From Bacteroidota bacterium (GTDB lineage Bacteria; Bacteroidota; Bacteroidia; Cytophagales; Cytophagaceae): a stretch of 64,000 nucleotides of DNA. The position numbers were made by a program, and so were the translations under genes. The notes beneath the pieces are model-generated. The model was given only the letters and a program-made list of their open reading frames with translations. It made no database searches and was not told the origin of the DNA. The stretch is from NCBI GenBank assembly GCA_023458555.1, contig JAEWYS010000008.1, positions 124,001 through 188,000 on the forward strand, written 5' to 3'. This document shows, in pieces, positions 35,434 to 43,192 of this stretch. Each line of letters begins with the position of its first letter. The first letter of the stretch is position 1.

Positions 35434-36540
35434 ATGAAGTACTATATCATAGCAGGAGAGCGATCCGGAGATTTACATGCTGGCAATCTCTGTAAGGCGC
35501 TGCTAAGGGCAGCTCCGGATGTAAGTCTGAGAGGAGTAGGAGGTGAGCAAATGTCAGCTGCCGGAGTGGGCCTGTTTATGCACTATAAGGCCATATCTTT
35601 CATGGGCTTTGCCGAGGTATTTCTGAATCTTCACAAGATATCCAGAGCTTTGACGGATGTAAAAAAAGATCTGGATACCTATCGTCCCGATGCAGTGATA
35701 TTAGTGGATTTTGCAGGATTTAACATGAAAATAGCCCGATATGCACGAGAGAAGGGGATTAAGGTTTTTTATTATATATCGCCCAAGGTATGGGCCTGGA
35801 ATCAGAAACGCGCCTACAAGATCAAGGAGCTGGTAGACCGTTTGTTTGTTATTCTTCCCTTTGAAAAACAGTTTTTTGAGCAGTTCGGATACTACAATGT
35901 TGACTACGTTGGAAATCCTCTGCTGGATGCAACCCGGAATTTTCGGCCGGAAGCAGACTTCCGAAGCAGATTTCCCGATGATAAACCCCTGGTTGCCGTA
36001 CTTGCCGGCAGCAGGAAACAGGAGGTAAGCGCTATGGGAAGCAAGCTGCGCGCAATTGCCGGACAGCTGCCGGATATGCAGTTTGTAGTTGCAGCCGTCG
36101 ATAACCTCGATGATGAACTATACGCAACCTTCCGGGGACCGAATATTCAGCTACTCAAAAACGACACCTACAATTTGCTTTCCGTAGCAGATGCGTCAAT
36201 CACTACTTCCGGCACTGCCACACTTGAAACTGCACTTTTTCATTGTCCGCAGGTCGTTGTTTATAAGACCAGCACACTTACCTATTGGATAGCCAAAAGG
36301 CTTATCAAAATTCCCTTTATATCGCTTGTTAACCTGATTGCGGGCAAAGAGATAGTCAAAGAATTAATTCAGGATGGGTTCAGCACTATCCGCGTAGTTG
36401 AGGAACTATCTGAAATTCTTCCGGGAGGTATAAAAAGAGCGAAAATGATGGAAGAGTACAAGGAGCTTGATAGTTTAATGGGGGCTCCGGGGGCATCCGA
36501 AAAGACTGCAAGGCTTATTCTTAAATATTCCGGGAAATAG
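35434..36540 (+). CDS. lpxB: Lipid-A-disaccharide synthase
   Basis: The 368-residue protein has the LpxB hallmarks: IIAGERSGDLHAGNL at the N-terminus, VSLRGVGGEQM, DFAGFNMKIARYAR, YISPKVWAWNQKR and VGNPLLDA, and in the C-terminal half LAGSRKQEV and SITTSGTATLET. It is a GT-B glycosyltransferase (family 19) that joins lipid X to UDP-2,3-diacylglucosamine to form the lipid A disaccharide at the inner face of the inner membrane. It lies 6 bases after the QueD-like gene in an operon otherwise unrelated to LPS. Confidence 0.95.
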   Translation: MKYYIIAGERSGDLHAGNLCKALLRAAPDVSLRGVGGEQMSAAGVGLFMHYKAISFMGFAEVFLNLHKISRALTDVKKDLDTYRPDAVILVDFAGFNMKIARYAREKGIKVFYYISPKVWAWNQKRAYKIKELVDRLFVILPFEKQFFEQFGYYNVDYVGNPLLDATRNFRPEADFRSRFPDDKPLVAVLAGSRKQEVSAMGSKLRAIAGQLPDMQFVVAAVDNLDDELYATFRGPNIQLLKNDTYNLLSVADASITTSGTATLETALFHCPQVVVYKTSTLTYWIAKRLIKIPFISLVNLIAGKEIVKELIQDGFSTIRVVEELSEILPGGIKRAKMMEEYKELDSLMGAPGASEKTARLILKYSGK

Positions 36541-36694
36541 TTTACAGCATACTGACAAATTTCGTCAACGCTAAAATCCCGAATTTGCGGCCATTTATGG
36601 CCAAAAACAGAAAAATGGAGGAGTAATAGCAACATATGTCGGGATAAATCCTGCGACTTTTGTGTTATTAGTATAGATAATCGGGAGGACAGGA

Positions 36695-37339
36695 ATGCGG
36701 ATAGGGAAATACAAAAAACTCGGGGCAGTAGCAACCAAATATAAAGTAGCAGATAAGCAAAATGATGTACGGGGCTGGGTTGTAGTAGGAGCAAATGGTC
36801 ATAAGGTCGGTTATATCGATGAACTGATTGTAGATATCAAAAAAAAGAAAGTGCAGTTTCTCGACGTATTACTTAATATAGCTTTCAGCCCTTCTGAAGG
36901 AAAACATATTCTGGTTCCAATTGAGCTCGCTGCCATATACAGTCAGAAAAAGGTGGTATGCGTCAATCATCTAAGCACTTCCCTTGTCAATTCATATCCT
37001 TCATATACCGGAGTGATAGACGATGAAGTTGAAAATAAAATACGAGATTTTCTGGCCGGTAATCTAAATGCCAAAACCATGTTGACCGACCAGCTGAGCC
37101 CCAAAAGGCTGGAAAATGTGTCTAACGAAATCCGGCTCGAATCGGATTCGGATCTGATCATGCGTTTAAAAAAGGAGCGTGACATGGCGGTAGCCGAAAG
37201 AGATTTGCTGTTGGATGAGAATCTGAAATTGCGTAAAACCATAGAAAAATACGAGAATACCTCTGAGCAGGAGACAGAAAAAGAGTACAAATCGGGACTA
37301 ACGGATTGCGATGATGTAGATACAGGACGAAAGTGTTAA
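36695..37339 (+). CDS. PRC-barrel domain protein with C-terminal coiled coil
   Basis: The 214-residue protein starts with about 100 residues resembling a PRC-barrel (RGWVVVGANGHKVGYIDELIVDIKKKKVQFLDV, divided here as GWVVVGANGHKVG and VDIKKKKVQFLDV). A linker follows, then a helical coiled-coil segment (LIMRLKKERDMAVAERDLL, about residues 160-195) and an acidic tail. The start is preceded by a purine-rich GGGAGG stretch. PRC-barrels bind proteins or RNA. The function here is unknown, and it stands alone before the helicase. The 154-base gap upstream contains a GGCCAT/ATGGCC palindrome at 36589-36602. Confidence 0.65.
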   Translation: MRIGKYKKLGAVATKYKVADKQNDVRGWVVVGANGHKVGYIDELIVDIKKKKVQFLDVLLNIAFSPSEGKHILVPIELAAIYSQKKVVCVNHLSTSLVNSYPSYTGVIDDEVENKIRDFLAGNLNAKTMLTDQLSPKRLENVSNEIRLESDSDLIMRLKKERDMAVAERDLLLDENLKLRKTIEKYENTSEQETEKEYKSGLTDCDDVDTGRKC

Positions 37340-37375
37340 ACGATCACATTTTACAGATGTTGTTCACATTCGTTT

Positions 37376-37404
37376 TTTGTATCCGCTTTAATTGATTACC
37401 TTTG
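37376..37404 (+). promoter_or_regulatory. Bacteroidota-type promoter, DEAD-box helicase
   Basis: TTTG at 37376-37379, a 17-base spacer and TACCTTTG at 37397-37404 match the -33 and -7 consensus. The start codon is 47 bases after the -7 box. Confidence 0.65.
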
Positions 37405-37451
37405 TTCGGAATTTAACGTCTGTTTTTCCTGTTTAAGGAAAGCTGATATAT

Positions 37452-39164
37452 ATGATATTATTTGAAGAACTAGGACTAAACAATGAGGTCCTAAAAGGAA
37501 TTGAAGAGCTAGGCTTTCAGTCCCCAACCCCAATCCAGAAGGAAGTTGTAGGTTATTTGTTAGAAGAATCCCGCGATGTTATTGCACTTGCTCAGACCGG
37601 TACAGGAAAAACTGCCGCTTTTGGTCTGCCTTTATGTCAACTGACAGACAAAACTACCCAGAAAATTCAGGCCTTGGTACTGGCCCCCACGAGAGAATTA
37701 TGCGTACAGATTGCTAATGAAATCCGTAATTACGGAAAGTATGTAAAAGGCCTGAAAATTGAGCCTGTGTACGGAGGAGAAAGTATTGAAAAACAAACTA
37801 AAAGTATTTCCGTACCTCCTCAGATTCTGATTGCCACTCCGGGAAGACTAACTGATTTTATCAAACGGAGAAAAGTAAACCTTTCTACAGTTCAATGGCT
37901 TGTGCTTGATGAAGCCGACGAAATGCTGGATATGGGTTTTGAAGAAGATATCAAGTTCATACTCGGACAAACTCCTGAAGAACGTCGTACCTTATTGTTT
38001 TCTGCTACTATGTCCAGAGAAGTTATGGAAGTAGCGCAGGAATATATGGTCGATCCTGTAGAGATTGCCGTCGGAGGTAAAAACACCGGAAATGCCAATG
38101 TTGAGCACCATTATTATCTGATCGAGAACAAAAACCGCTATAATGCCCTGAAAAGGCTTGCGGATTTATATCCGGATATTTATGGTATTGTTTTTTGCCG
38201 TACCCGAAGAGAAACTAAAGAAGTTGCTGACCTCTTAACCAGAGACGGTTATAATGCAGACGCTCTGCATGGAGATCTGTCGCAGGCTCAGCGCGATTCC
38301 GTAATGAAAAAATTCAGGGATAAGAACCTCAACCTGCTTGTTGCAACTGACGTAGCCGCGAGAGGACTGGATGTCAACAACCTTTCGCACGTTATCAATT
38401 ATAACCTGCCTGACGATACAGAGACCTATACCCATAGAAGCGGACGGACGGGCAGAGCGGGGAAAACAGGAATATCTATTGCGCTCGCCACCCGAAGCGA
38501 CAGACAAAAGATCTATCAGATCGAAAAGAAAATACAGCTTGCTTTTATCCGGATGCAGCTTCCGAATGCAGACGAAGTTCTCCAGAAGCAGATTCTGAAC
38601 TTCGTTGACAAAGTCGAGAAGACTGAAATTAACCAGGAACAGTTAAAATCGTTAATGGCTGATGTGTATGCCCGCCTGGAACATTTCGATAAAGAAGAGC
38701 TGATTAATCACTTTATCAGCCATGAAGTCAACAGATTCCTTCAGTATTATCAAAATACTCCCGATCTGGATCTTAATGTAAAAGAAGACCGCGGCAGAGA
38801 CAGAGACAGGGGAGGAGACAGAAGTGGCAGCAGAGAACGAGGTCTTAAAGGTAGAGAAAGAAGCTCCGGAAAAGTGAAGCTCGAAGTAAACCTTGGCTCC
38901 AAAGACGGGCTGAATCCTGCCAAGTTATTGGGAATTCTTAATGAAACCAGTGGCAATAACGACTTACGTGTCGGAAAAATTGAAATTGGCAAGCGTTCCA
39001 CCATTTTTGAGGTTAACCCCAAAGATTCTGACGGACTTCTTTCTCAATTTAATAACAAGTTCAAAAACCAGAGCCTGAATTTACAGATTGCCATCGAACA
39101 GCGTTCTTCTCCATCCAGAAGAGAAAATGGCTCATCTCCAGGCGGGAGAAGAAGACGGTTCTAA
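37452..39164 (+). CDS. deaD: DEAD-box RNA helicase with DbpA-like RNA-binding domain
   Basis: The 570-residue protein has complete helicase motifs: AQTGTGKT (I), PTRELCVQ (Ia), DEAD (II), SAT (III), ATDVAARGLD (V) and HRSGRTGRAG (VI). After the core comes an RGG/RD-rich linker near residues 435-470, then a DbpA-type RRM (about 475-550) and an Arg-rich tail. This is the DeaD/CsdA arrangement, which acts in ribosome assembly and mRNA unwinding, often cold-induced. The gene has a consensus promoter and a long stem terminator. Confidence 0.92.
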   Translation: MILFEELGLNNEVLKGIEELGFQSPTPIQKEVVGYLLEESRDVIALAQTGTGKTAAFGLPLCQLTDKTTQKIQALVLAPTRELCVQIANEIRNYGKYVKGLKIEPVYGGESIEKQTKSISVPPQILIATPGRLTDFIKRRKVNLSTVQWLVLDEADEMLDMGFEEDIKFILGQTPEERRTLLFSATMSREVMEVAQEYMVDPVEIAVGGKNTGNANVEHHYYLIENKNRYNALKRLADLYPDIYGIVFCRTRRETKEVADLLTRDGYNADALHGDLSQAQRDSVMKKFRDKNLNLLVATDVAARGLDVNNLSHVINYNLPDDTETYTHRSGRTGRAGKTGISIALATRSDRQKIYQIEKKIQLAFIRMQLPNADEVLQKQILNFVDKVEKTEINQEQLKSLMADVYARLEHFDKEELINHFISHEVNRFLQYYQNTPDLDLNVKEDRGRDRDRGGDRSGSRERGLKGRERSSGKVKLEVNLGSKDGLNPAKLLGILNETSGNNDLRVGKIEIGKRSTIFEVNPKDSDGLLSQFNNKFKNQSLNLQIAIEQRSSPSRRENGSSPGGRRRRF

Positions 39165-39183
39165 CCGGTAATATTACTTTACT

Positions 39184-39266
39184 AATACAATCTCCGGATT
39201 ATTTTGTTACAATCCTGAAATATATGTACTGGTTAACAAAAGAGCCAGAGATTGTATTTTTTTTTC
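39184..39266 (+). terminator. Long-range stem terminator after the helicase gene
   Basis: AATACAATCTC (39184-39194) is an exact complement of GAGATTGTATT (39248-39258), followed by a run of T. The 53-base loop contains a smaller GGATT/AATCC pairing. The rest of the 277-base gap to 39441 shows nothing recognisable. Confidence 0.6.
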
Positions 39267-39441
39267 ACAATGCCGTTTACCTTTACAGAGTGTAGTCGTA
39301 TTCACGTTGAATTTTTGAACGGGGGAGCTCCTTATAATATATGAGAATTTGCAATTTAGGTTGTGTGTAATCCTTTAATTATATAATTTATCCTCAAATT
39401 TCGTGTTTATTAAGTAAAGGTTCTCATTAACATCGTTAAGT

Positions 39442-40314
39442 ATGCGATTTTTAAAGTTTTTATCGGCGGGACTTTTTGTTTTTACCAGTTTTGCAGCCTT
39501 GGTGTATCTGTTGTGGGTTATTGACGAAAAAAATGAGGATATTGTTGCCAAAAATGAACGTATCCGCAGAGATAGCCTTAATCTCATTGCAAAAGACAAT
39601 GAGATCGAAAAATTAAGCCTTGCTGTAAACAGCCTGAAGGGAGCCTATGAGAATATTCAGAAGGCTTTTCATTCATTAAGTGATCGCTTTTCTGCTATGG
39701 AACAAAACAATGATTCCCTGAAGACAAGAATCGAGCATCTTACAGTTTCGGTAAATCGCCTCAATAAAGAAAAAAAGCAGCTCAAGGATGAAGTAGTGAA
39801 GGGAAAAACCTTGCGTGAAAACTTCAATTCTCCGGATATAGCTGCGCTTGCAGCTGATTTAAGCAAGAGAAACGTATCCGTATCAACACATTACAGAACT
39901 CTTACCGAACAGGAGAAAGAAGAGAATAAGATGGCATTGCTTGTGGCGGATAACTTTTATATCTGGTCTCCGGACGGAGCGGATGTAAGTGTAATTAATT
40001 CAAATTCCAAGAAACTGAATTTCAGCTTCGAAATTCAGGAAAATTTCTTTGCTCAAAAAGGAAAACGTGACTTGTATATCCAGATTATAAAACCCGATGG
40101 AACTATTTTTAATAATTCGAAGGAAGGTGGCTTTTTTATCCTGGATGGAAAACATCAGCCTTTTACAACCAAAATTCCTCTTGCCTTCAATCAGGTAAAA
40201 GAGAAAGTATCCTTCTCATTCACCACGGAAAAATCGTTTAAGTCCGGAACATATACATTGTCTGTTTTTGAATCCGGCAATGAAATCGGCAAAACAACAT
40301 TTGTAATGATGTAA
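39442..40314 (+). CDS. Membrane-anchored coiled-coil protein of unknown function
   Basis: The 290-residue protein has one N-terminal membrane helix (FLSAGLFVFTSFAALVYLLW), then a long coiled coil (about residues 28-125) made of Leu/Ile heptads between charged residues. A beta-rich C-terminal domain follows (about 155-290), with NFYIWSPDGADVSVI, FSFEIQENFFA and TYTLSVFESG. I do not recognise the family, although the tail resembles small envelope beta-sandwich domains. The topology implies a coiled-coil stalk with a terminal domain outside the inner membrane. It is monocistronic. Confidence 0.65.
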   Translation: MRFLKFLSAGLFVFTSFAALVYLLWVIDEKNEDIVAKNERIRRDSLNLIAKDNEIEKLSLAVNSLKGAYENIQKAFHSLSDRFSAMEQNNDSLKTRIEHLTVSVNRLNKEKKQLKDEVVKGKTLRENFNSPDIAALAADLSKRNVSVSTHYRTLTEQEKEENKMALLVADNFYIWSPDGADVSVINSNSKKLNFSFEIQENFFAQKGKRDLYIQIIKPDGTIFNNSKEGGFFILDGKHQPFTTKIPLAFNQVKEKVSFSFTTEKSFKSGTYTLSVFESGNEIGKTTFVMM

Positions 40315-40427
40315 ATTATTAGATATCAGAGTACAATAGGGGATGGCTTTATCATATCACATATAGTCCCATAGTGTATCTGCAAATTTTTATTGCTCTG
40401 TCCAGTCTGTTTTGTCGCAAAAGGTTG

Positions 40428-40435
40428 TAGGTTTG
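40428..40435 (+). promoter_or_regulatory. -7 element before the DUF2911 gene
   Basis: TAGGTTTG is an exact TAnnTTTG match 57 bases before the ATG. No TTG lies at a standard -33 distance. Confidence 0.4.
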
Positions 40436-40492
40436 ATTGTATTTTCCTTAATTCGGTCCAGCTATTAATTATTTTCAAACAAAATTTTATTT

Positions 40493-41329
40493 ATGAAAAC
40501 AGCACGTTTTTTTTCAGTTCTGGCAGTACTGGTATTTTCCGGTTTTCTGCTAAAAGCACAGGATATTCCCAAACCAAGTCCATTAGTTATATTATCACAG
40601 ACCGTAGGTCTTACTGAAATAAAAATTGAATATAGCAGTCCTGCTGTGTCCGGAAGAAAAATATGGGATGGACTTGTTCCATATGGAGAACTGTGGAGAA
40701 CAGGAGCCAATATGGCAACAAAGATTACTTTTAGTAAAGACGTTACGATCAGCAATCAGCGGATTTCAGCGGGGGCTTATTCACTTTTCACTATTCCCGG
40801 TAAAACGGAATGGACTGTGATACTGAACAAGGATGCAGAGCTATCAGGCACTTCAGGATATAAAGAAGCAAATGATGCATTGCGTTTCAAAGTAAAGCCA
40901 CAGGAAGTACAGATGCGTGAACGTTTATTATTTTTGATTGCAGACTTTACTATGGACGAGGCAGTCATTGCTCTTGAATGGGAAAAGATACGGATTCCCT
41001 TTACTGTAAAGCTAGATACAGAGAAACAGGCGATGGAAAGTATTCAAAAAACCCTCGCCCAGGAATGGAGACCTTTTGCCAACTCTGCCCGCTATATTCT
41101 GGAATACGGTTCTGATCTGGACCTGGCATTGTCTTATATTAATACCTCTATTTCTATCAGCGACGAATGGTTTAATAATTGGATAAAAGCTCAGATACTT
41201 GCGAAAAAAGGGGATAAAAAAGAAGCGCTGAAGTTTGCTCAGAGAGCAAAAGAACTGGGAGACAAAAGCCCCGGCTTCTTTTACAAATCTCAGGTTGAAA
41301 AAGCACTGGAGGACTGGAAGAAAAAATGA
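40493..41329 (+). CDS. Exported DUF2911 family protein with TPR-like tail
   Basis: The 278-residue protein has a signal peptide (to LLKAQ) and a DUF2911 core: VGLTEIKIEYSSPAVSGRKI, GLVPYGELWRTGANMAT, AGAYSLFTIPGKTEWTVI and, later, ALEWEKIRIPF. DUF2911 is common in Bacteroidota and Acidobacteria and its role is unknown. The last 80 residues (YILEYGSDLDLALSYINTS, AQILAKKGDKKEALKFA) look like TPR helices. A terminator follows 22 bases after the stop. Confidence 0.85.
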   Translation: MKTARFFSVLAVLVFSGFLLKAQDIPKPSPLVILSQTVGLTEIKIEYSSPAVSGRKIWDGLVPYGELWRTGANMATKITFSKDVTISNQRISAGAYSLFTIPGKTEWTVILNKDAELSGTSGYKEANDALRFKVKPQEVQMRERLLFLIADFTMDEAVIALEWEKIRIPFTVKLDTEKQAMESIQKTLAQEWRPFANSARYILEYGSDLDLALSYINTSISISDEWFNNWIKAQILAKKGDKKEALKFAQRAKELGDKSPGFFYKSQVEKALEDWKKK

Positions 41330-41351
41330 TATGTCCTCCTTAATGGAATAA

Positions 41352-41384
41352 TAAAAAACGGAAGTTGCAGGCTTCCGTTTTTTA
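41352..41384. terminator. Terminator after the DUF2911 gene
   Basis: TAAAAAACGGAAG (41352-41364) pairs with CTTCCGTTTTTTA (41372-41384) around a 7-base loop. Confidence 0.85.
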
Positions 41385-41550
41385 CGTATAGTCAATCATC
41401 AGCATTATTACCCGGGAGTCATCAGTCTTTCGGATATTTATATATTTCTGATAAAATATTACTTTTTTACCACTTGGTGCTATTAGCTTCATTATAGCAT
41501 ATACTTTTCTTATTTCCTCTGATTGATATTTTTTGTGACCGGATTGGCCG

Positions 41551-41598
41551 TCAAATTTATTGATTATTATATATTCAAACTTATTGATTATTATATAT
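41551..41598. repeat. 24-base tandem duplication
   Basis: Two adjacent copies (41551-41574 and 41575-41598) differ at one base, where TCAAAT becomes TCAAAC before TTATTGATTATTATATAT. They lie 40 bases upstream of a consensus -7 box, so the copy number could influence promoter activity. Confidence 0.85.
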
Positions 41599-41637
41599 TA
41601 TTGTCCTTTCGTCCGGAAAACCATTAATTTCTTCTAA

Positions 41638-41645
41638 TATTTTTG
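41638..41645 (+). promoter_or_regulatory. -7 element of the lipoprotein/OM protein operon
   Basis: TATTTTTG matches TAnnTTTG exactly, 60 bases before the ATG at 41706. No clear TTG lies at the standard -33 spacing. Confidence 0.4.
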
Positions 41646-41705
41646 GAAATCTTATGGCCTTTGTAGTATTTTCGAACCGAAACAAACTTTTAGCTAACAA
41701 AAAGA

Positions 41706-42170
41706 ATGAAAAGAGTAACAAAAAAAGTCGCAGCAGTAATTTTTGCGCTTGGAATGACAGCTTCATTAAGCAGCTGCATCAAGGATGTTGACAACAGTGT
41801 AAGTCCCCAGACAGGTACTGCTACTATTAAGGGAAGAATACAGGCAGAGCTTAATACTACTAACGCGGATCTTGAGCCGTTGGCTAATCAGACCGTTTAT
41901 GTGTTTGTTGATTCCAAAGCCTATGCTCAGTCTCCCGGAAACACGACCTATCCGAAAAAACGTTTCCAGACTACCACCAATGCAGAAGGTGACTACACTG
42001 TTGATATTGAAGTACCATTGAACGGAGTGGCTGTTGAAGTAACCGTACCAGGATTTATCTACAATGTAGTTACTCCCGGAGGATTACAAAGAACTACCTT
42101 CAATGAAAGAACCCAGGGAGCCGGTCAGGCAAAAGATGGTTCTGTTCTGATCCTTGATATTAATATGTAA
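41706..42170 (+). CDS. Putative lipoprotein with carboxypeptidase-regulatory-like fold
   Basis: The 154-residue protein has a lipoprotein signal (ALGMTASLSSC, cysteine near residue 24). It then has a single beta-sandwich region: GTATIKGRIQAEL, NQTVYVFVDSKAY, TTTNAEGDYTVDIEVPLNG and VAVEVTVPGF, the pattern of CarboxypepD_reg or B-like domains. It is probably anchored in the outer membrane. The outer-membrane protein gene follows after 23 bases, so the pair likely works together. The function is unknown. Confidence 0.7.
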   Translation: MKRVTKKVAAVIFALGMTASLSSCIKDVDNSVSPQTGTATIKGRIQAELNTTNADLEPLANQTVYVFVDSKAYAQSPGNTTYPKKRFQTTTNAEGDYTVDIEVPLNGVAVEVTVPGFIYNVVTPGGLQRTTFNERTQGAGQAKDGSVLILDINM

Positions 42171-42193
42171 TACTTCCTTATCTTTATTGACTA

Positions 42194-43117
42194 ATGAGAA
42201 AAAAAATAATTATAGCTGCCGCATTGTGTCTGTTGGGTTACAGCAGTACCTATGCTCAGGAAAGTTACGGGGAAGTAAGTAGTAGCTCTGAAAGCCGTGT
42301 ACAGTCTTTTAAATCCAGAAATGGTTTTGAAGTGCTTCCTCAGGCCGGAGATATCGGTCTTGGCATAAGCGCTACAGCCACTCTGGACTTTTTAGGAAAT
42401 GTTCTTTTCGGCGGTCCGACATCAGCAGGTGTATTTGCATACCCCAACACTCCCTACAATGTATTTAATACCAATGCTGGTTTAAACAATCAATTGTTTC
42501 TGAAAAAGTTTATTACAGCTGAAACAGCATATAGACTTCGGATACAGGGGGTGTTCACTTCAAATACCAATGCTTTCTCAGCACTCAAGGATGAACTGAC
42601 TCCCGATGCTTCCAATCCACAGTACGTTACTGATTATGAGACGAACAAGGCAATGGGACTGTTAATCGGTGCCGGACTTGAAAAAAGAAGAGGAGCTGGC
42701 AGAGTACAGGGTGTATACGGTGCAGAGGCTTACATAGGAGTTTTTAACTCTTCTACTAAAAACCAGTATGGCAATCCATTCTCTGCAAACTTCCCTCAGC
42801 CAACAATTACTGGAGCTTATACCAACGGCGCAAGAGTTGTTAAACAAAACTTTGGTACCGGTTTTACATTCGGTGTCAGACCTTTTATTGGAGTTGAGTA
42901 TTTCTTTGCACCAAAAATGTCGCTGGGTGGCGAGTTTGGTTACAATCTCGGTGCGACTTTTGGCGGCAACAGACATACAGTGTCTGAAAGATGGGATGCA
43001 ACTTCTGAAAGCGTAGTTGAGATAAAAACAAGAGATAACGTACGTCATGGTTTCATTAACTATGGTCTGGGTGTAAACAACCTGACAGGTTCTCTTAATC
43101 TCTTATTCTACTTCTAA
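42194..43117 (+). CDS. Putative outer-membrane beta-barrel protein
   Basis: I do not recognise the family. The 307-residue protein has a signal peptide (LLGYSSTYAQ), a serine-rich linker and repeated amphipathic strands with Gly/aromatic alternation (GFTFGVRPFIGVEYFF, GGEFGYNLGATFGG). It ends in a terminal phenylalanine (LNLLFYF), the barrel-assembly signature. It is therefore likely a beta-barrel in the outer membrane, co-transcribed with the lipoprotein upstream (23 bases). A terminator lies 29 bases beyond the stop. Confidence 0.7.
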   Translation: MRKKIIIAAALCLLGYSSTYAQESYGEVSSSSESRVQSFKSRNGFEVLPQAGDIGLGISATATLDFLGNVLFGGPTSAGVFAYPNTPYNVFNTNAGLNNQLFLKKFITAETAYRLRIQGVFTSNTNAFSALKDELTPDASNPQYVTDYETNKAMGLLIGAGLEKRRGAGRVQGVYGAEAYIGVFNSSTKNQYGNPFSANFPQPTITGAYTNGARVVKQNFGTGFTFGVRPFIGVEYFFAPKMSLGGEFGYNLGATFGGNRHTVSERWDATSESVVEIKTRDNVRHGFINYGLGVNNLTGSLNLLFYF

Positions 43118-43146
43118 GAAAAGAGAATACATGTTATATATATAAT

Positions 43147-43181
43147 ACAAAAAAGAGAGGTTGAAAGCCTCTCTTTTTTGT
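43147..43181. terminator. Bidirectional terminator between OM protein and helicase-like genes
   Basis: ACAAAAAAGAGAGG (43147-43160) pairs exactly with CCTCTCTTTTTTGT (43168-43181) around a 7-base loop, between convergent genes. The stem has the AAGAGAGG core shared with 7081 and 30736. Confidence 0.85.
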
Positions 43182-43192
43182 TATCTGCTTTT

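Larger units (their letters stand above)
41385..41705. other. AT-rich intergenic region upstream of the lipoprotein pair
   Basis: This 321-base stretch has no gene. It holds a 24-base tandem duplication at 41551-41598 and a consensus -7 box at 41638-41645; the rest is AT-rich without recognisable structure. Confidence 0.6.

Noticed and set aside
36369..36794. 141-codon antisense open frame across the end of lpxB and the start of the PRC-barrel gene
   Set aside because: It is Leu/Ser-rich with no recognisable motif and overlaps two well-supported genes; it appears to be a shadow of their codon use.
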